The notes under the pieces were generated by a model that was not told where the DNA came from, searched no databases, and saw nothing but the letters and a program-made list of their open reading frames with translations. The translations under genes and the position numbers were made by a program. This document shows positions 10,471 to 23,600 of a DNA stretch of 64,000 bases, piece after piece. Numbering within the stretch: the first letter of the stretch is position 1; each line of letters starts with the position of its first letter. Origin of the DNA: Lycocorax pyrrhopterus obiensis (taxonomy: Eukaryota > Chordata > Aves > Passeriformes > Paradisaeidae); NCBI GenBank assembly GCA_014706295.1, contig JACSVZ010000001.1, positions 85,558,237-85,622,236 on the forward strand, given 5' to 3'.

Positions 10471-13400
10471 CAAAGTATGGAGCTTGCTGTGCTGCAGGAC
10501 CAGGGTTATTTGCTGGAAACCAGGGTGCAGCTGAGTGCAGAGGCTGCTTTCCGCCCCCCTCATCTATCTGTTTTTAATTCTTGAATCTTTTTCTTAGTAT
10601 CTGCTTCTGACTAGAATTAAAATCAGAATTCTGGATTATGTTGATCTTGGGTGTGCTTTACTTTGCAGTCTTACATTATTACAGTTTCTTCATGGCACTG
10701 TCTAGCCTAAACCAACAGAGAACACTGTCAAATATCTAATCAAGCTCTCCTTATTTGATTAAAAGGTGTTTTTTTCCTTCAACCTTGTGAATGGGAAGGA
10801 TAATTATTCTTAAATTATCTATTAATCCCTCAAGGACAGGATTCTGTCACCTTCTTGTTTCGTTGGAATGTGTTTAATATCGACAGTACAATCTGGAATC
10901 CCTAACAGTTGCCCTGCAAAGTAAGACTAAACCCATTTAATCTCTTTCATCACTTCTGACGTCCTCAAGTTTCCTTTGAGGAAGAAGGGGAGAATTTGAA
11001 GAGGAAATTGTCTTCAGGTTTAGTTCCGTATATTCAGTTTCTGCAATGAAATGGGGTGGGGATTTTTAGTCCTCTGAAAGTGTCATTAATATGTGTGAAA
11101 ATATAAAACCCTGAGAAACCTCCTCATGCAAGCATTCCCTACTCACATGGGCAAGACCTCCTTAGTAGAAATGTAGAATGACATTTTCTACACTATTCTG
11201 CTGCTACGAATGTTTTCAAACTTAAGTTCTAGACTACTGCAACAAAATATTCAAACAGATGGACATCTAATACTCTGATTCTGCTAGTGGAAATATTATT
11301 TGGTTCACATTTATGCCCAGACTTTTTTGAAGTCCTTAATTCATTGGGCGCTGAATTTTCCCTTTAATCTTCTCTCCTCTTTCTACTATTGACAAGAAAA
11401 ACCCCATTTTTTATTGATGACATTGTTTTTCTTTTTCTGATGTTTACAATTTAAGAGGGCAGAAAGTCTCAAAGGTGAAAGTTTAAAAACTATTTTAAAA
11501 CTCATGGAAAAAATTTCAAAAATGAATAAAAGTTTTGCTCTTACTACTACCACCATGAATTGTTGACTTACCAATGCCTTTCAGATTATAATGGAGTTAC
11601 ATTGCAAAACTCCATTTTTAAGCATGAATAAATCAGATGTAAATGGAAGCTCATAAAGATTGTGGTGTGTTTGTAATGTTCATTTGATAGCTTGTTTACA
11701 TGGAAACAATGCTAACTATTTGACATAAATTTTACTGGAGATTTTTCTATTTTTTAACACAGTGGTTTATTGATTTAGTAGTTTTAATCCAAAGTCATGT
11801 AATTGATGAAGCCACATTTGTGAGTATTTGTATCTCGACTAATATAAAATACATACCATATATTACAGGATTTCTTCCTAAGACTTTTGAAATAATTTTG
11901 AAATCTATAACTTTGAAAGGAGTCACTGAAATAATGAAAGTATTTTTGCACTGCTGTGTAGTTGAATCACAATGTTATTGATACATTCCAGGTTAAGGGA
12001 AGGCAGAAGAATGCAATCAATTTACTTGTTAGCAGAACTACGTCTTCATAGGTCCTCTATTCACCCTTAATTAAAAGGTCTGAAAATTGTATTTAAAAAT
12101 TACCCTTAATTATGTAGAGCCAGCTCAAGTGTAGAAGTTAGATTTATCTCACCACAGGTGCATGAATACATGTATGAGAGCAGCAGTGTCAGCCTCCATG
12201 ATTTATAGTAGCTTAGTTCACTAAGCTTGAGAGAATTAACATAATTCTGCAACCCTATGTAGTTGTTTATACCTCAGTCTAGTTCTTTAACTAAAGTTTT
12301 TATCTTTAGTGCTAAAAAGTCACTGGCTAAGGAAATATTGATGAAATGTTCATCTCTTACATGGTGTAAAACTAGCTGCTTGAAAAACAGGCTCAAACTC
12401 CTCCGTGAAAGAAAAGAATTTGGTTTTGCGCTTGATAAGGAGTTGTTCTAAATAATGAAATAGAGCATAAAGAGCAGTTTCAAATAAATGAATGAAATAT
12501 TTCCCTGCTTGTCCAAGGAAAAGAGCTTAGATACCCTGTTTAGGGAAAGGATTCAGGATGGTTAGTCCCAGATTGACTTTGGATTTGAGGTATATTCTTT
12601 TACAACAAAAGTGTGAGTGGTTCCTTAGTCTATAACTGTCTCATGCATGTCCTCTTCTATGATGAACTAATCTCTCCAGGCTTATTAGGGAAAACCTCTG
12701 CTACACAATTCATGGGTTTACATTCTACTACAGGAGTCAGCACTGAAAATTTGGCATCTGAGATTATCAGTCTCTTTTTCGTTCTATCCATTCACCTCTG
12801 AAAAAAAATCTCAGAGTGCCCCAGACTGCTAGAAATTAGAGGTTGCTATAAACAGTATAGCATCAGATTTACAAGCAATCTGTAGTATGCTTAGACGTGG
12901 CAAAGTAACTTATGTTTCATAGTGATTTATTTATGCTTTATTTATATTTTATTAATGAAATTCTTTAAAAGCTCCATTGTATCTTTTATCATACTCCTAA
13001 CTGATTGCAGTGACTGAGAAGTCACCTTAGAAAGTAGAGGCTTGCACTCTTCTGCTTCTGCAACAGTAAAACTTTAAAATATCGCATACACTTCTGCATG
13101 TTCTCCCAGTTCTTCCCCAACCTGTCTCTGTCAGTGGAAAAGCAGGTAAGTTGCTCTTGTTTCATTTGAGGTGCTGCACCATCAAATTAAACAGAACATT
13201 TCCTTGGAAGAGTGTAAAATTCTTATGTTCCAGGCTTACTTGCTACATCTACAATATTAAATGCTTTTACATAAGGTGAAGTGTTGTAAAGCTATTGTGT
13301 CCACTCTGCTCAAAGCTGTTTAAATTTAGCAGTAGTGCTGCCACATATGCCTTGTACAACTCAACTTTGAACCTTCTTAGAAGATTTCTTTTTGAATTCC

Positions 13401-15699
13401 CTGTGACCCTAGACTATAAATACTACTTTTGGCGTTTTTTTAAATTGCAGTGTGTGAAACAATAAGACAACTGAGTTGCCAACCACCAGAACATTGTGTT
13501 TTTTACATAGTACTGAGTATATGTTTGAAAGGCTGGGATGGGACTTCAAGATACTTCAAAATGTTTGCAGCCAAAGCCTGCTTTTGTAGTGGAGTAGTAG
13601 GGTGTAGGAAATCAGACCTGATGCTACTTTATCTTTACTGACTACTGCAAATTGTCCTTGAAATAAACTATCCCAGTGTTACATTAAAGTTCCTTCTCAG
13701 GGTAGAGTAAATTTACGCTACCAAAGGTTTCGGGAGAAAATGAACGTTTTTGTAATGTTGGTGACTGGGGAACTGGGACATGGGAGTAAACCATGGAGTT
13801 AACTTAGCTGATAATGTGGATGTGCAGCACGTCTGTCATTCATATAGCTCCCACACAGCAAAACTGAAAGCTCTTCCAATATAATTTCAAATGATGAATG
13901 AGTTTGAGAATTATGCCATCTGCTAGCTGACACAGGGAAAAAAATGTGTAATTCACTGAATTCATTATTCCTTCAGGTCTGATAACAGCAACAGATTGTT
14001 TGGAGGATGTAAACATCAAAGAGGGAGAGATTTTATTTACAAGGAAATGGCTTCATATTGTGGGGTTAAATTAACAGAGTAGGAATGCTAGATTGGGGGG
14101 AAGAGGGGGTAAGTCGGCTGTGCTGACAAGCAAGATCCAAAGTCCATTGAGATAAGTAAGAAATTAGAATATGAAAGCAAATAGTTTAATATGGAGGAGT
14201 TTTAATAGCTTTCTGAATTTCCTGTATGTGATGGGCAGCCTGATTTAGAAGATAGTAAGGTTACAGAAGAAAAAGAAGGTAGATAGACTGGTATCAAAAT
14301 TTTCTCTGTTGAACCCATGGAAATTCCAAATGTGAGGGAAAAAAAACCCCTTGACTTGATAGTGAAGAAGAACAAGTATCCACAGAATGACTTCATAGAC
14401 CTTTTGTAGATGACTGTGTCTCTTCTGGATAATACAGCTTTTCAAGTATGACCAGGGGTAAAACCTTGAAGTGCTCTACCTATGCAGGTAAGGCAAAGGT
14501 ATTGTTCTGATTCTCTGTTGGCAGAGTGCATCAGTCAGACAGGAAGCCAAAGAAGCATTCATTTTTAAGTGCTAATGACATAAATCCTGCCAAAGTCAGA
14601 TGCATTTTTTTAAAAAAATAATTATTTTTTTAAGTATTAGGAACAATTGTTTGGAACCTCTCTGAGTTAACATTTAAAAAATACCAACAGATGGTTCTTC
14701 CTGCATCCATGCAGCTGCCGATTCCAAAATAAGTAGTGCTGAGGGACTTCTGGGTGAAGCTAAGGGACAGGAAAGGCAGCTGTCACTGAATATCTTAATT
14801 ACAGTATTTACAAAATTTTAATTAATGTAATGTTGTTTCTATAGCTATATTAATGTAGCATCCATTAGTATGTCATTGGTTATACTTTGTGAATTAAATT
14901 AGGAATTTGGCACACGTAAGTTTATGGAATCAAGTGTTTTATCTACCTCTTCGGCTTTACAGAGGAAGAATGCATTCAAAATATAACTTGAAAATGTTAA
15001 GTCAAGTTTTCAGAGCCACAGATGGTGTCTTTTTATACTGCAATGTGGTGGTAGACCACTTGTTGGAACTTCAATTTCAAGATCAGTCACCATTTTTTCT
15101 CTCTCCAGAAATCTTTTATTATGTTACCTGATTGAGGCTTAAAATAATGCTTGCCTTTCCCCTGACTTTTCTAAAGTCACATAACAATATCAGAATAAGG
15201 CATGGGAGACTTCTGTTAATAACACAGTCCTCCATTTTAAGAACATTCTCTTTCAATTGATCTGATCTAATAAAGCACTAGTTTTTTCCTTTACTCCTTT
15301 ATTTCCCAAATGCCACCTGTGTTTGTTCTGACCAGACAGTTAAATATCACTGTGCTTTGTTTCCAAAGACTGTCACTAAAATAAGAAAGACTATGGATAG
15401 ATACTTTTTCTTGGTAAAGCTGTGTTTGATTACACAGAGGTACATTCATCCAAGTTTCTCTTGATGACTATAAGAATTTTCTTCAGTGCTGGCCATTTTG
15501 AGTTGAAGAGTGAGAAGTCAATATGGATGTTGTCTTGTGCAGTCTAATAAGGTGAAAGTAGTTGCTGTAAATAAAATACAAGCCCTTGCTTCAGTCTGTC
15601 CTGCATTCACTTTTATATGGCACGTGGTTTGGCTGCACAAAGAAGTAACTGAGAAGCTGGTGCTGTTATTTGGTTAAGGAAACTTTCCGATCTGACCAT
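10471..15699. other. Long unique AT-rich stretch, no gene seen
   Basis: About 5.2 kb with no coding domain, dispersed repeat end or RNA gene that I recognise. The CR1-like sequence may extend a little past 10470 but cannot be followed. Open frames reach at most 86 codons (10324-10584, partly CR1 antisense) or 74 codons (14907-15131), with no motif. At 12060-12240 the sequence contains CACCACAGGTGC and other E-box or homeodomain-like words, possibly a conserved element; this is untested. Confidence 0.6.
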
Positions 15700-16330
15700 T
15701 CACAGACTGTGGCTGTCGCCCTCCCAGCACCAGGGACTGTCACTGCTGGGACCAAAGCCCCTTCACAGTGGAGGCTCTAGTGATCCAGTGGGTCCCTGCT
15801 TGACTCCTCCCGCACCCCACACTCACTCTCACACTGGTTTCCTGATCAGCTTCATCCCGGATTTCCCATGGCAGAGTCTTCAATGTCTCGTTCCATAAAG
15901 CCATTTGTTCACGGCTCAGTAACGCAGAAACTGCTGGAGCTGGTGCCTCTGAGGAGGGACCCCCAACAAAGGTCCCCCTCACAATCTACCCAGTTTCACT
16001 CTTCCTCCTCAGTCCTCTGCTTGCATGCTCCCTTTCCGTTGCTCATCCACCCTCTGGTCACTCGTCTTCACCTCCTTTGTTATCCAAAAGGTCAGCAGTT
16101 CCTTGCTCCTGCTGTGTCTCTCAGTGTCCCTTCCCATGGCTGGCATCCATCTTCATGTCTTTTATTATCCCAAAGGTTGGCAGTTCACGACCTCTGGTCT
16201 TGGGCTCTCACCCAGAGCTCAGTTTGCATTTCTGCATCTCAATCTACAGCTTGCAGATTTCATTTTCATTTCCACACTAAGTACTAGGCGAAGAATACAT
16301 TGCAAAAATATCTGCAGACCATGGTGACTG
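15700..16330 (-). mobile_element. Probable retroviral LTR or other GC-elevated repeat
   Basis: Composition rises abruptly compared with both flanks, with several CpGs (GTCGCCCTCC, CCCGCACC, TCATCCCGG). Inside are two related blocks, TTATCCAAAAGGTCAGCAGTT (16080-16100) and TTATCCCAAAGGTTGGCAGTT (16164-16184), and on the minus strand an AATAAA signal near 16165. This texture fits an avian LTR on the minus strand. I could not find TG...CA ends with a matching target duplication, so identity and boundaries are uncertain. The 139-codon plus-strand open frame (15868-16287) is a composition effect. Confidence 0.45.
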
Positions 16331-19300
16331 AGGCAAGGCTTGGAAGTATGAGAAAATCAGTACAATACAGGAGAAGATTACTTGCCCTTTTGGGAAGAGA
16401 GTTTCATGCAGAGCAGATTGTTTGAATTGATTACTTTCTTGTGTTGCTAGTAGTTTACCTAGGAAAAAGCATTAAAAACTTTTATTCTCTAGTGCGGAAG
16501 GTAATAATAAAAAAAAACCACCAGCCAACGAAACCCTGTAGGTTTCCCACTGCAAGACAATTGAAACATAATGGAAATTCAATTGATTTTCAGTGGGGAA
16601 AGCTGCAGGGCACCAATTATCTGTGCTCCAGAATTGTTGCTTGAAGTGCAGCTACACATTGAGGAGCCAATCAAATGTATTTCAATCCCTGCATGCAATA
16701 TGCTCCTGACAAGAGCATAAGGATCACATTTTTCAGCTTCTAATTAAATGGACACATCAAGACAACCTCTGGTTGGCTTTTAAAAGGACATTTGAAATGT
16801 TCCTGAAAAAATGAATGCCACATATTCAGTAGCAGTTGTGCAAAACTTTTATAAATCTCACTTTTAGTGATTATGAGTTGTATTACTTCTGCCTGTATAA
16901 ATTCCAGCTTATGACCAGTATGTCTATATCAGATTTATGTGAAGGGCAAGTGTTAATTACAGTAGTTAAAAATATTTGAAGCTGACTTTATATTTTATTC
17001 CTTGATCCAAATAAATCTAATAGCTGTTAAGAATATTTATTGCCTGCACATGGAAGAATTACTTTTTGGACTTTATAGAAGAGTTTTGTCATCCTCTGTG
17101 TCAGCTGCTGATGGACTGCTAGCAGATAATGACTGTTTCAGATCAAGCAGCAATGGCAAATCAACACTTATACATAGAAGGAATCTGAACTATTCTGAGC
17201 AGTAAGGTAGAGCAACAGGGCAGAGATTTAACTACTAAGGTAAATGGGTAAAAGTGGTTGAAAATACTTACTGGGATAGAATGTCATCTGGTTTCTGAGG
17301 GACTTTTTTCACTTCAGCTTTTTTACAATGTAGATAACATAAAAGAGAATACTTTTTTTTAAGAATTTGCAAGAAGAATTGCAAATTTTTATGTAGAATT
17401 TTTTAGTGAAACAGAATAAAGAAGAGGACCACTGGTTAGACAGCAGTTTTAGAGAAAAGTACCTTCTCCTACAGTGTATCTCAATTTGAAATAATTCACA
17501 TTCATTGCATTGTGTGTATCTATGTTTAGATACACATAATTATTTCTTCTGCTCTACTTGATAATAATAAGCCCTTGAACTTGGAGCTTGAGGCACTTCA
17601 GCCTCAAAAAAGATTTGTGCCATCTTGCAGGAGTACAGAACATGATCAGACATCTTGAAATATGAGGAAATATGGAAAGATACGGAATTTGATTCAGGAA
17701 AAGAGCAACTGCAGGCAGACATGACAACCATTTTTAGATACAATGCAAAATAGAAATTAGTAAATTGTTCTCTGGGTTCCAAAACATTTACAATTCCTTC
17801 AAGCTTTGTATTGACATTTTCATGTTTAATAACTGTATTCCCTATTCTGTCATCCAAGACAAGAACACGCTTAATATTCAGCAAGCGTGATTTCAACTGG
17901 GCATTAGGAAAACATTTCTGGTATACTAGCTAAGGAATGTCAATAAAAGTAGCAAAATCTGCATCATTTAAAGAATGATTTAGGCAAACATCTGCTTAGA
18001 ATAACATTATAGTTTTTCTTGCCATAAGATTGGGTGGAAGAGAACTAGATTACCCATTTTCCTCAAGGCAGCTTTACATTAAATTTACAGAGGAATGTGC
18101 TGAAGTTTTAGTAGCTGTTGTTCATGCCTCTCATCCTTCAGATAGAAACGAATATTTGCTTGGTATGCAAAACTAACAGAAAAAGTGAGTGTCATGAAAT
18201 AGTAACTGAAGTGACTTTCACACCTTATTCTGCTGTTCTGTACTGGGGTGAGCTTCACCTCTCTGGAGAAAAATGTTTTCAAGGTCCTGTGCTAAAAGGA
18301 ATTGCACAGCAATGCCGTACACATTTATCGTAGACAAAGTTATGTTGTGTATACCATTAACATTGCCATTTATTCCTCTCGGCTTCACTGGACTACTTAC
18401 AAAGGAATATGCTCTTCAAGGTGAGAAAAGAAGACAAAGGAACCCGGAGAGACAAACTGAAAATCAGTTGGGAGGCACAAGCAAATCAGTGCATCAGTGA
18501 AGAAGTTAAGAAAAAGGCTAATCTGGAATCTAATTGCTTTGATTGACTGAGATACCTAGAAATTATCAGTTTTATGTATTGTTCTGTCAATTACTAAATT
18601 GCATAAATTGAATAATCCACATATATTCTTTCTGAAGTTGTCATTTTTTTTTGTCATTCCTAAACTGGATTTTGCTCTATTGCATATGAGATACGAGTAT
18701 TTTGCCCAGTATAAAGAAATAGAGCTGTGCCAGTTTCACTTTTTAGTTGGAAAGATAACAGTAGCATTTACATAAATCTGACTTTTGTCCTTTGCTTTCT
18801 ATTAGAACCTCTATCAATAGATGGTGACATATCAATTTCCCTCCTTTAAGCTGACTTTACACTTTCACAAGTGGCTGCACAGCATGTAATTGTGATGAAA
18901 TAATTCTCCTGAACTGATTCTATAGCTTTGCTTGTAACTCTGGAAATTTGAATTTGTTAAATGGACACCCTTGTCCTGCTGAAGGTGGAAAGAAACATAA
19001 GGAGAAGAAAATCAAGGCAGGTTTTTTCCTTAGCCTGCTGTTTGACTTTGAGAGCTTCTGATTCCACTCCAGCAAACACCTCACATATGTCATTCAGCTC
19101 AATAATCACACTGCTACCTATTAATGCAATCAGCAGAGGTTTAAGAGCAATCCAGCTCCCAAAAGGGGAAATCCAGAGTAGGATTCAGTTGTCTAAACAC
19201 AGGTATCTAGCTACACTATAGATACTCTGTGACTTCTTACCTGCTATCCAGCTGCCACATCAGAAGGAATATGGGTCTTCCAGAAGTCTAACACCCTATT

Positions 19301-19864
19301 TGCCAGCCTGTTGGAGCATCCTAGACACTCTGAAGTATCTAGGCTGACTAAGGTGTTCTGTGTTATCTAATGTGCCTATAGATAAGAAATAGAGTCATAT
19401 ACTCGTTGCTGTTCAGCTCTCTGGATTCCAGGACTGTTCCAAAACTGTCTAGTTCTGATATCTCTATTGATGATAGTGGAAATTTAAGGTATATTTTACA
19501 CATCCCAGCAGCTATGTTTGGATCTCTTAAAAATTGAGTATTGTTCTGCATCTCTCTCTTTTCAACGTGACTATATTGATGAATACAAGTTCTTCCTTTT
19601 GTCAGAGGAATATTAAGAGGTTTTTTAGTGTACTAAGTATGGTGAAATTCTGGATACGTATTTAACTTTAGGGAATCAATTGCAAAATAATATGTGAAAA
19701 CTCTAGGGAAAAATATACTATGAACCCAGAATTGTTCCACTAAGTAAAATTTTAAAAAATTTACTACTAAAATTTAATTCTTTACTCCCATCTCTTGCAA
19801 GTATACCTTTGAAACTGCCCCATTTTTGATTTTTATCAAAAGACAACAATTTTTGTGCTGTAGG
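16331..19864. other. Unique AT-rich stretch, no gene seen
   Basis: About 3.5 kb without recognised repeats. A minus-strand frame of 118 codons at 17540-17896 has a mixed composition but matches no family that I know. 16440-16920, with TTCTAATTAAATGG at 16737, has the look of conserved non-coding DNA, but I cannot test that. Around 19200-19550 there are CTAGGCTGACTAAGG-type words that feel like an old dispersed repeat; I cannot name it. Confidence 0.55.
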
Positions 19865-20665
19865 GCCTTGGGATATGCCATACAATTGGAAAATTATGGA
19901 AAGAATTAGGATTTTTCACATCATCAGGCAAGAAAGTATTAAATGGAAAAGAAATATATAACTTGCTAGAATCAATCCAAATACCTAAAGAAATCACTAT
20001 CATGCCCAGCTCATGCCAAGGGCACTACAGAAATTAGTAAAGGGAATGAGTTAGTTGATGCAGCTGCAAAGGCTGCAGCCTGACAACCTCTGAATGTGTG
20101 CTTGCAACTGCAGCAATAGACCAAAGAGAATGGCCAAATTTAACAGGCTACAAACCCCTGTATGCATCTGTTTAGAAGAAGAAAAGGAACACTGGGAAAA
20201 ATGGGAAGGAAACCAAGAAAATGATGAAATATCAACAATTGGAGGGAAAACAGTATTTCTAAATAAATCTATAATTGCTGTGTCTAGATGGTTTAATGAC
20301 AAGATCACGGGGCACCACAGGTGATAGCTTTTTAGGTACAGAAAGTGTGGGAAGCACCAAAAATTTACCTGCTTCAAAAAAAGTCACCAGTAGCTGCCTA
20401 ACTTGCTGAAAGTTCACAAGTATCAGGCTGAGCTCAGAGTTAGGGGAGGCAACCATGGGTCTACTTCCCTTTCAATGCAGCCTTCCTGATAAGAAAAGCT
20501 CACACAGGTGCAGTAGTAAGGGATTTATTGAAAGAAATTACACCTGGATGTGGGGTTCTGTATTGTGTCGAACATTTTACAAAAATTATAATCAATCAAC
20601 TACTCAGATCACTAAGAATATAGAGAAATATACATATAGCCCATAGATTTTATTGCAAAAAGTTT
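19865..20665 (+). pseudogene. Decayed endogenous retrovirus pol: RNase H end and integrase
   Basis: Plus-strand pieces in shifting frames match the 3' half of a retroviral pol of class I (gammaretrovirus-like) type. At 19870-19995 comes the late RNase H stretch with LWKELGFFTSSGKKVLNGKE. A one-base frame change follows, then a CPAH...KG stretch and KGNELVDAAAKAAA (20040-20082), which keeps the last catalytic Asp of RNase H. From about 20180 EEEKEHWEKW and GGKTVFLNKSIIAVSRWF resemble the linker and the start of the integrase zinc-binding domain. At about 20500 VVRDLLKEITPG resembles the integrase core. Frameshifts and stops are spread throughout and no LTRs, gag or env are found nearby. It is an old inactive fragment. 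RNase H would degrade the RNA strand of the hybrid and integrase would insert the provirus. Confidence 0.8.
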
Positions 20666-23600
20666 GAGGGCTTTCAATTACAGTATGTAGTCTAATGGTG
20701 GACAGCACACCTGTCCGTTCAGAGATCCCCTCATAGACTTATTCCTGTTAATCTAATTTGCTGTTTAAGTTTGAATTGATGTCTCATTTTTTCTCATAAT
20801 GCTATTTCTCACCTTTAATTCATTGGTTCTTAAAAAAATAAAAGGAAACCAGTATTTATGGTTTCTATCATGCTTGGGGGGAGTGTGACTGCAAAGCTTA
20901 TTATTTGCTTATGTTGAATTTTCCATAAAGGAATTTATTTGATTGCATATCAACAAAATCACTGACTACTTTTTAGTTGTACCAGGGGCATTTGAAGGAC
21001 ACTATTTACTCTAGCAGTGACTGAATATTTTCTTCAAAAATGTCCTTCTGCCTGCATCCACTGTAGATTTTTTGGTATGTATCTCTAAAGCATTCAGGAA
21101 CAGGACATACATCTGAACAATACCTTTCACAAGAAAGTCATAATACCTAAAGTTGGTACTGAGCTTCTACATTACTGTAATAAAAATAACTATGGAACCA
21201 AATATGAACTTTCATTTATCGGTGTATTTTTTATCTTGTCAGGTGTTTCTTCCAGCTTGGCTCCTTGGGAAATGTTAGTTGCAGCTCAGATAATTAAAAA
21301 ATAGACCTTGAGGACTGCTGTGAACTTGCCAAGAACTGTGCTAAATGGAAGGAGTGTTTATCATTACACTCTTTCAAGCATGAGACAGAAGTTTCTGCTA
21401 AAATAAAGCTGATCAGAGCAGTGATTCCATTTGATCTAGAAAAGCACACCCTAGCATTTTTAGTCTAAGGATATAAGATTTTGAGATATCCATCAACACA
21501 CAGCACACAGCTAATGAATTGTTCATGGGTTCATCTCATAGCAAAAGCTGTGCTGATCATCCTGTCCTTTCTCTTCAGGAGGGTACATTCCTTCAACCAT
21601 ACGGCAGGGTTGGATTTCTCCCGCTACTCCTGCCTTGATTACGCTCTTGCCTGCAGAGAGAAGCATACTTTAAACAGGAATTTGAACTATTGCAATGAAG
21701 TTCATCCTGCTGTATAAGCAAAAGTTTAGTGACCTGTCATTGTCAATGCATAATTTTAGCACTGTAAGAATGACTCTTCAATGTATAGCTGGTGAAAGTA
21801 TTTCTGAAATGGAAAATAAGAAAAAAGAAATCATTAAAGCTTTTAGAGAGGCAATTAATTCCCTTCAGAAATTGCTTTCCACATTTCAGAGACTAACTAA
21901 GCAATTTTAATGGTGCAAAGTGCTAGAGCAGCTGTTCCTCAAGGAAGAAATAAACACCACAGCAGCTTCCAAGTGTGCCATGAGTACTGTTGCTTCTTCA
22001 GTCTCTTTACCAAAGGTTTACACCAAAGTTGCTGTAACAGCAAAGAATCTGTGTAACACTAGTGTTTATTACACCCTAATTACACTTGGGTAAAAATTAA
22101 AAATCTTAAGATATTTTCAATGTTATTTCACGATGAGAAAAAATTAACTAATTATGATTTTGACCTTTATTACCAAGCTTAAATTTTAACTTTTTTCCCC
22201 TTTTCTGTTCATTGGCTTCGTCAATTCTTACTGGCTGGAGAATCCAGCTGAAAATCCAGTAGGGTCTAAATAGCAGAAAGGGGTTGGACAGAAAAATGTG
22301 GCTGTCAAACACATTTTCATGTTTGCTGGATATGTAATTGTCACCCTTTCAGAATAGCTAAAGTGTTCCTGAACACGTGGCTGAACATTAATAAATTTTT
22401 GTGTTATGGCTACACATGAAAACCAGGGATTAAAAGCCTAAAGAAGTAGTCATGACTTGCAGGGAGGCTTCACTCTGGAGAAATATGCATTTGAGAAGAA
22501 GGTCACCTTCCTGTATAATCTTAAGCCTTCCTGAAACACTCATTCTCTGCTTATTACATCTCCTTTGATTCTTTTATCAATGTTAGGGAATTAAAGGTGA
22601 ACACTGAGTGTTTTTAGAGGTTTTTGTTGGGAATTACTGACGTACCTGAAACTGAGGTTGCATGGCACCTGATGTTTGCTGCACTCTTGCAGCTGTTCAT
22701 GATCCATGTGTGTACTTCAGAGCTACAGCCTAAGCAGTCCTGCAGTGTGGAAGAGATATCAGAAAAGGGATCAGGTAAGAAAGATCTATCCACTGACCAC
22801 TCAGATATTGCCATAACCTTTTGCATGCATTGCTATAACCATTAAACAGTCCTCAGTCAGTCTGTCTTTTCCTACTTTATTCCTCAAAGTAATGTAACTG
22901 CATCATGAGATGCTGAGACTCTAAGAAAGTAAACCATCAGGCTTTGCCTTGTTATATATGTTTCCAGAATACCTGTGGGCATTTTTAAAGTATATTGACT
23001 CAAATGTTTCGTATCTCCTTTCAATACGGAATCATTCTGTTACATGGCTGAAGGTGGGGCCTGAACAGGTCTGTGAATGTCACCTGCAGTGCTGATAAAG
23101 CCTATCAAATAAGCTTAGATGTATTTTATTTAGTTTAACGTAACTCAGTTTAATGTATTTAGAACCTACTTACTTACTATGTTGTGAAGACAACAAATGT
23201 CTAGAGGAAAGGAAGCTGGACATAAGTTTCAGTGATAATGTTTTATCTGATCAATGACTACAATAGTAGATGACTGTTTTTGCAGGTTTGAAACATTTAT
23301 AGACATTTTTGTCTTTGTTTGAAGACTATTGAAACTGGAAGATTCTTCCTTTCCTCTCTTCCCAACTCACTTTTACAACTGACTGTTATGCTGTGTTCTG
23401 TGAAGGATACGTAGCTGATTAGCCCCCTCAAATGATGGCCTACCTGTTCCATATTATACATTCATATTGTACTTTAATATCACACATATTGTTTTCAGAA
23501 TATTATGTGTCTACATAGGTTGTGAGAACAGAAGTGTTGTTAGGAAAGTAGTTTCCAAAAGTTTGTCTTACACTACTCTGAAGTTAATTTGGTGCTTTAT

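Noticed and set aside
15868..16287. 139-codon plus-strand open frame
   Set aside because: It lies inside the GC-elevated probable repeat, is Ser/His/Leu-rich, overlaps two other open frames on the same strand and has no known domain.
15703..16318. CAGAC direct repeat as target duplication for an LTR
   Set aside because: The right-hand copy would leave the element ending ATCTG instead of CA; the match is probably chance.
20666..21910. Search for env downstream of the pol relic
   Set aside because: Frames at 21481-21910 show neither a surface-transmembrane junction nor a fusion or immunosuppressive-type segment; no evidence for env.
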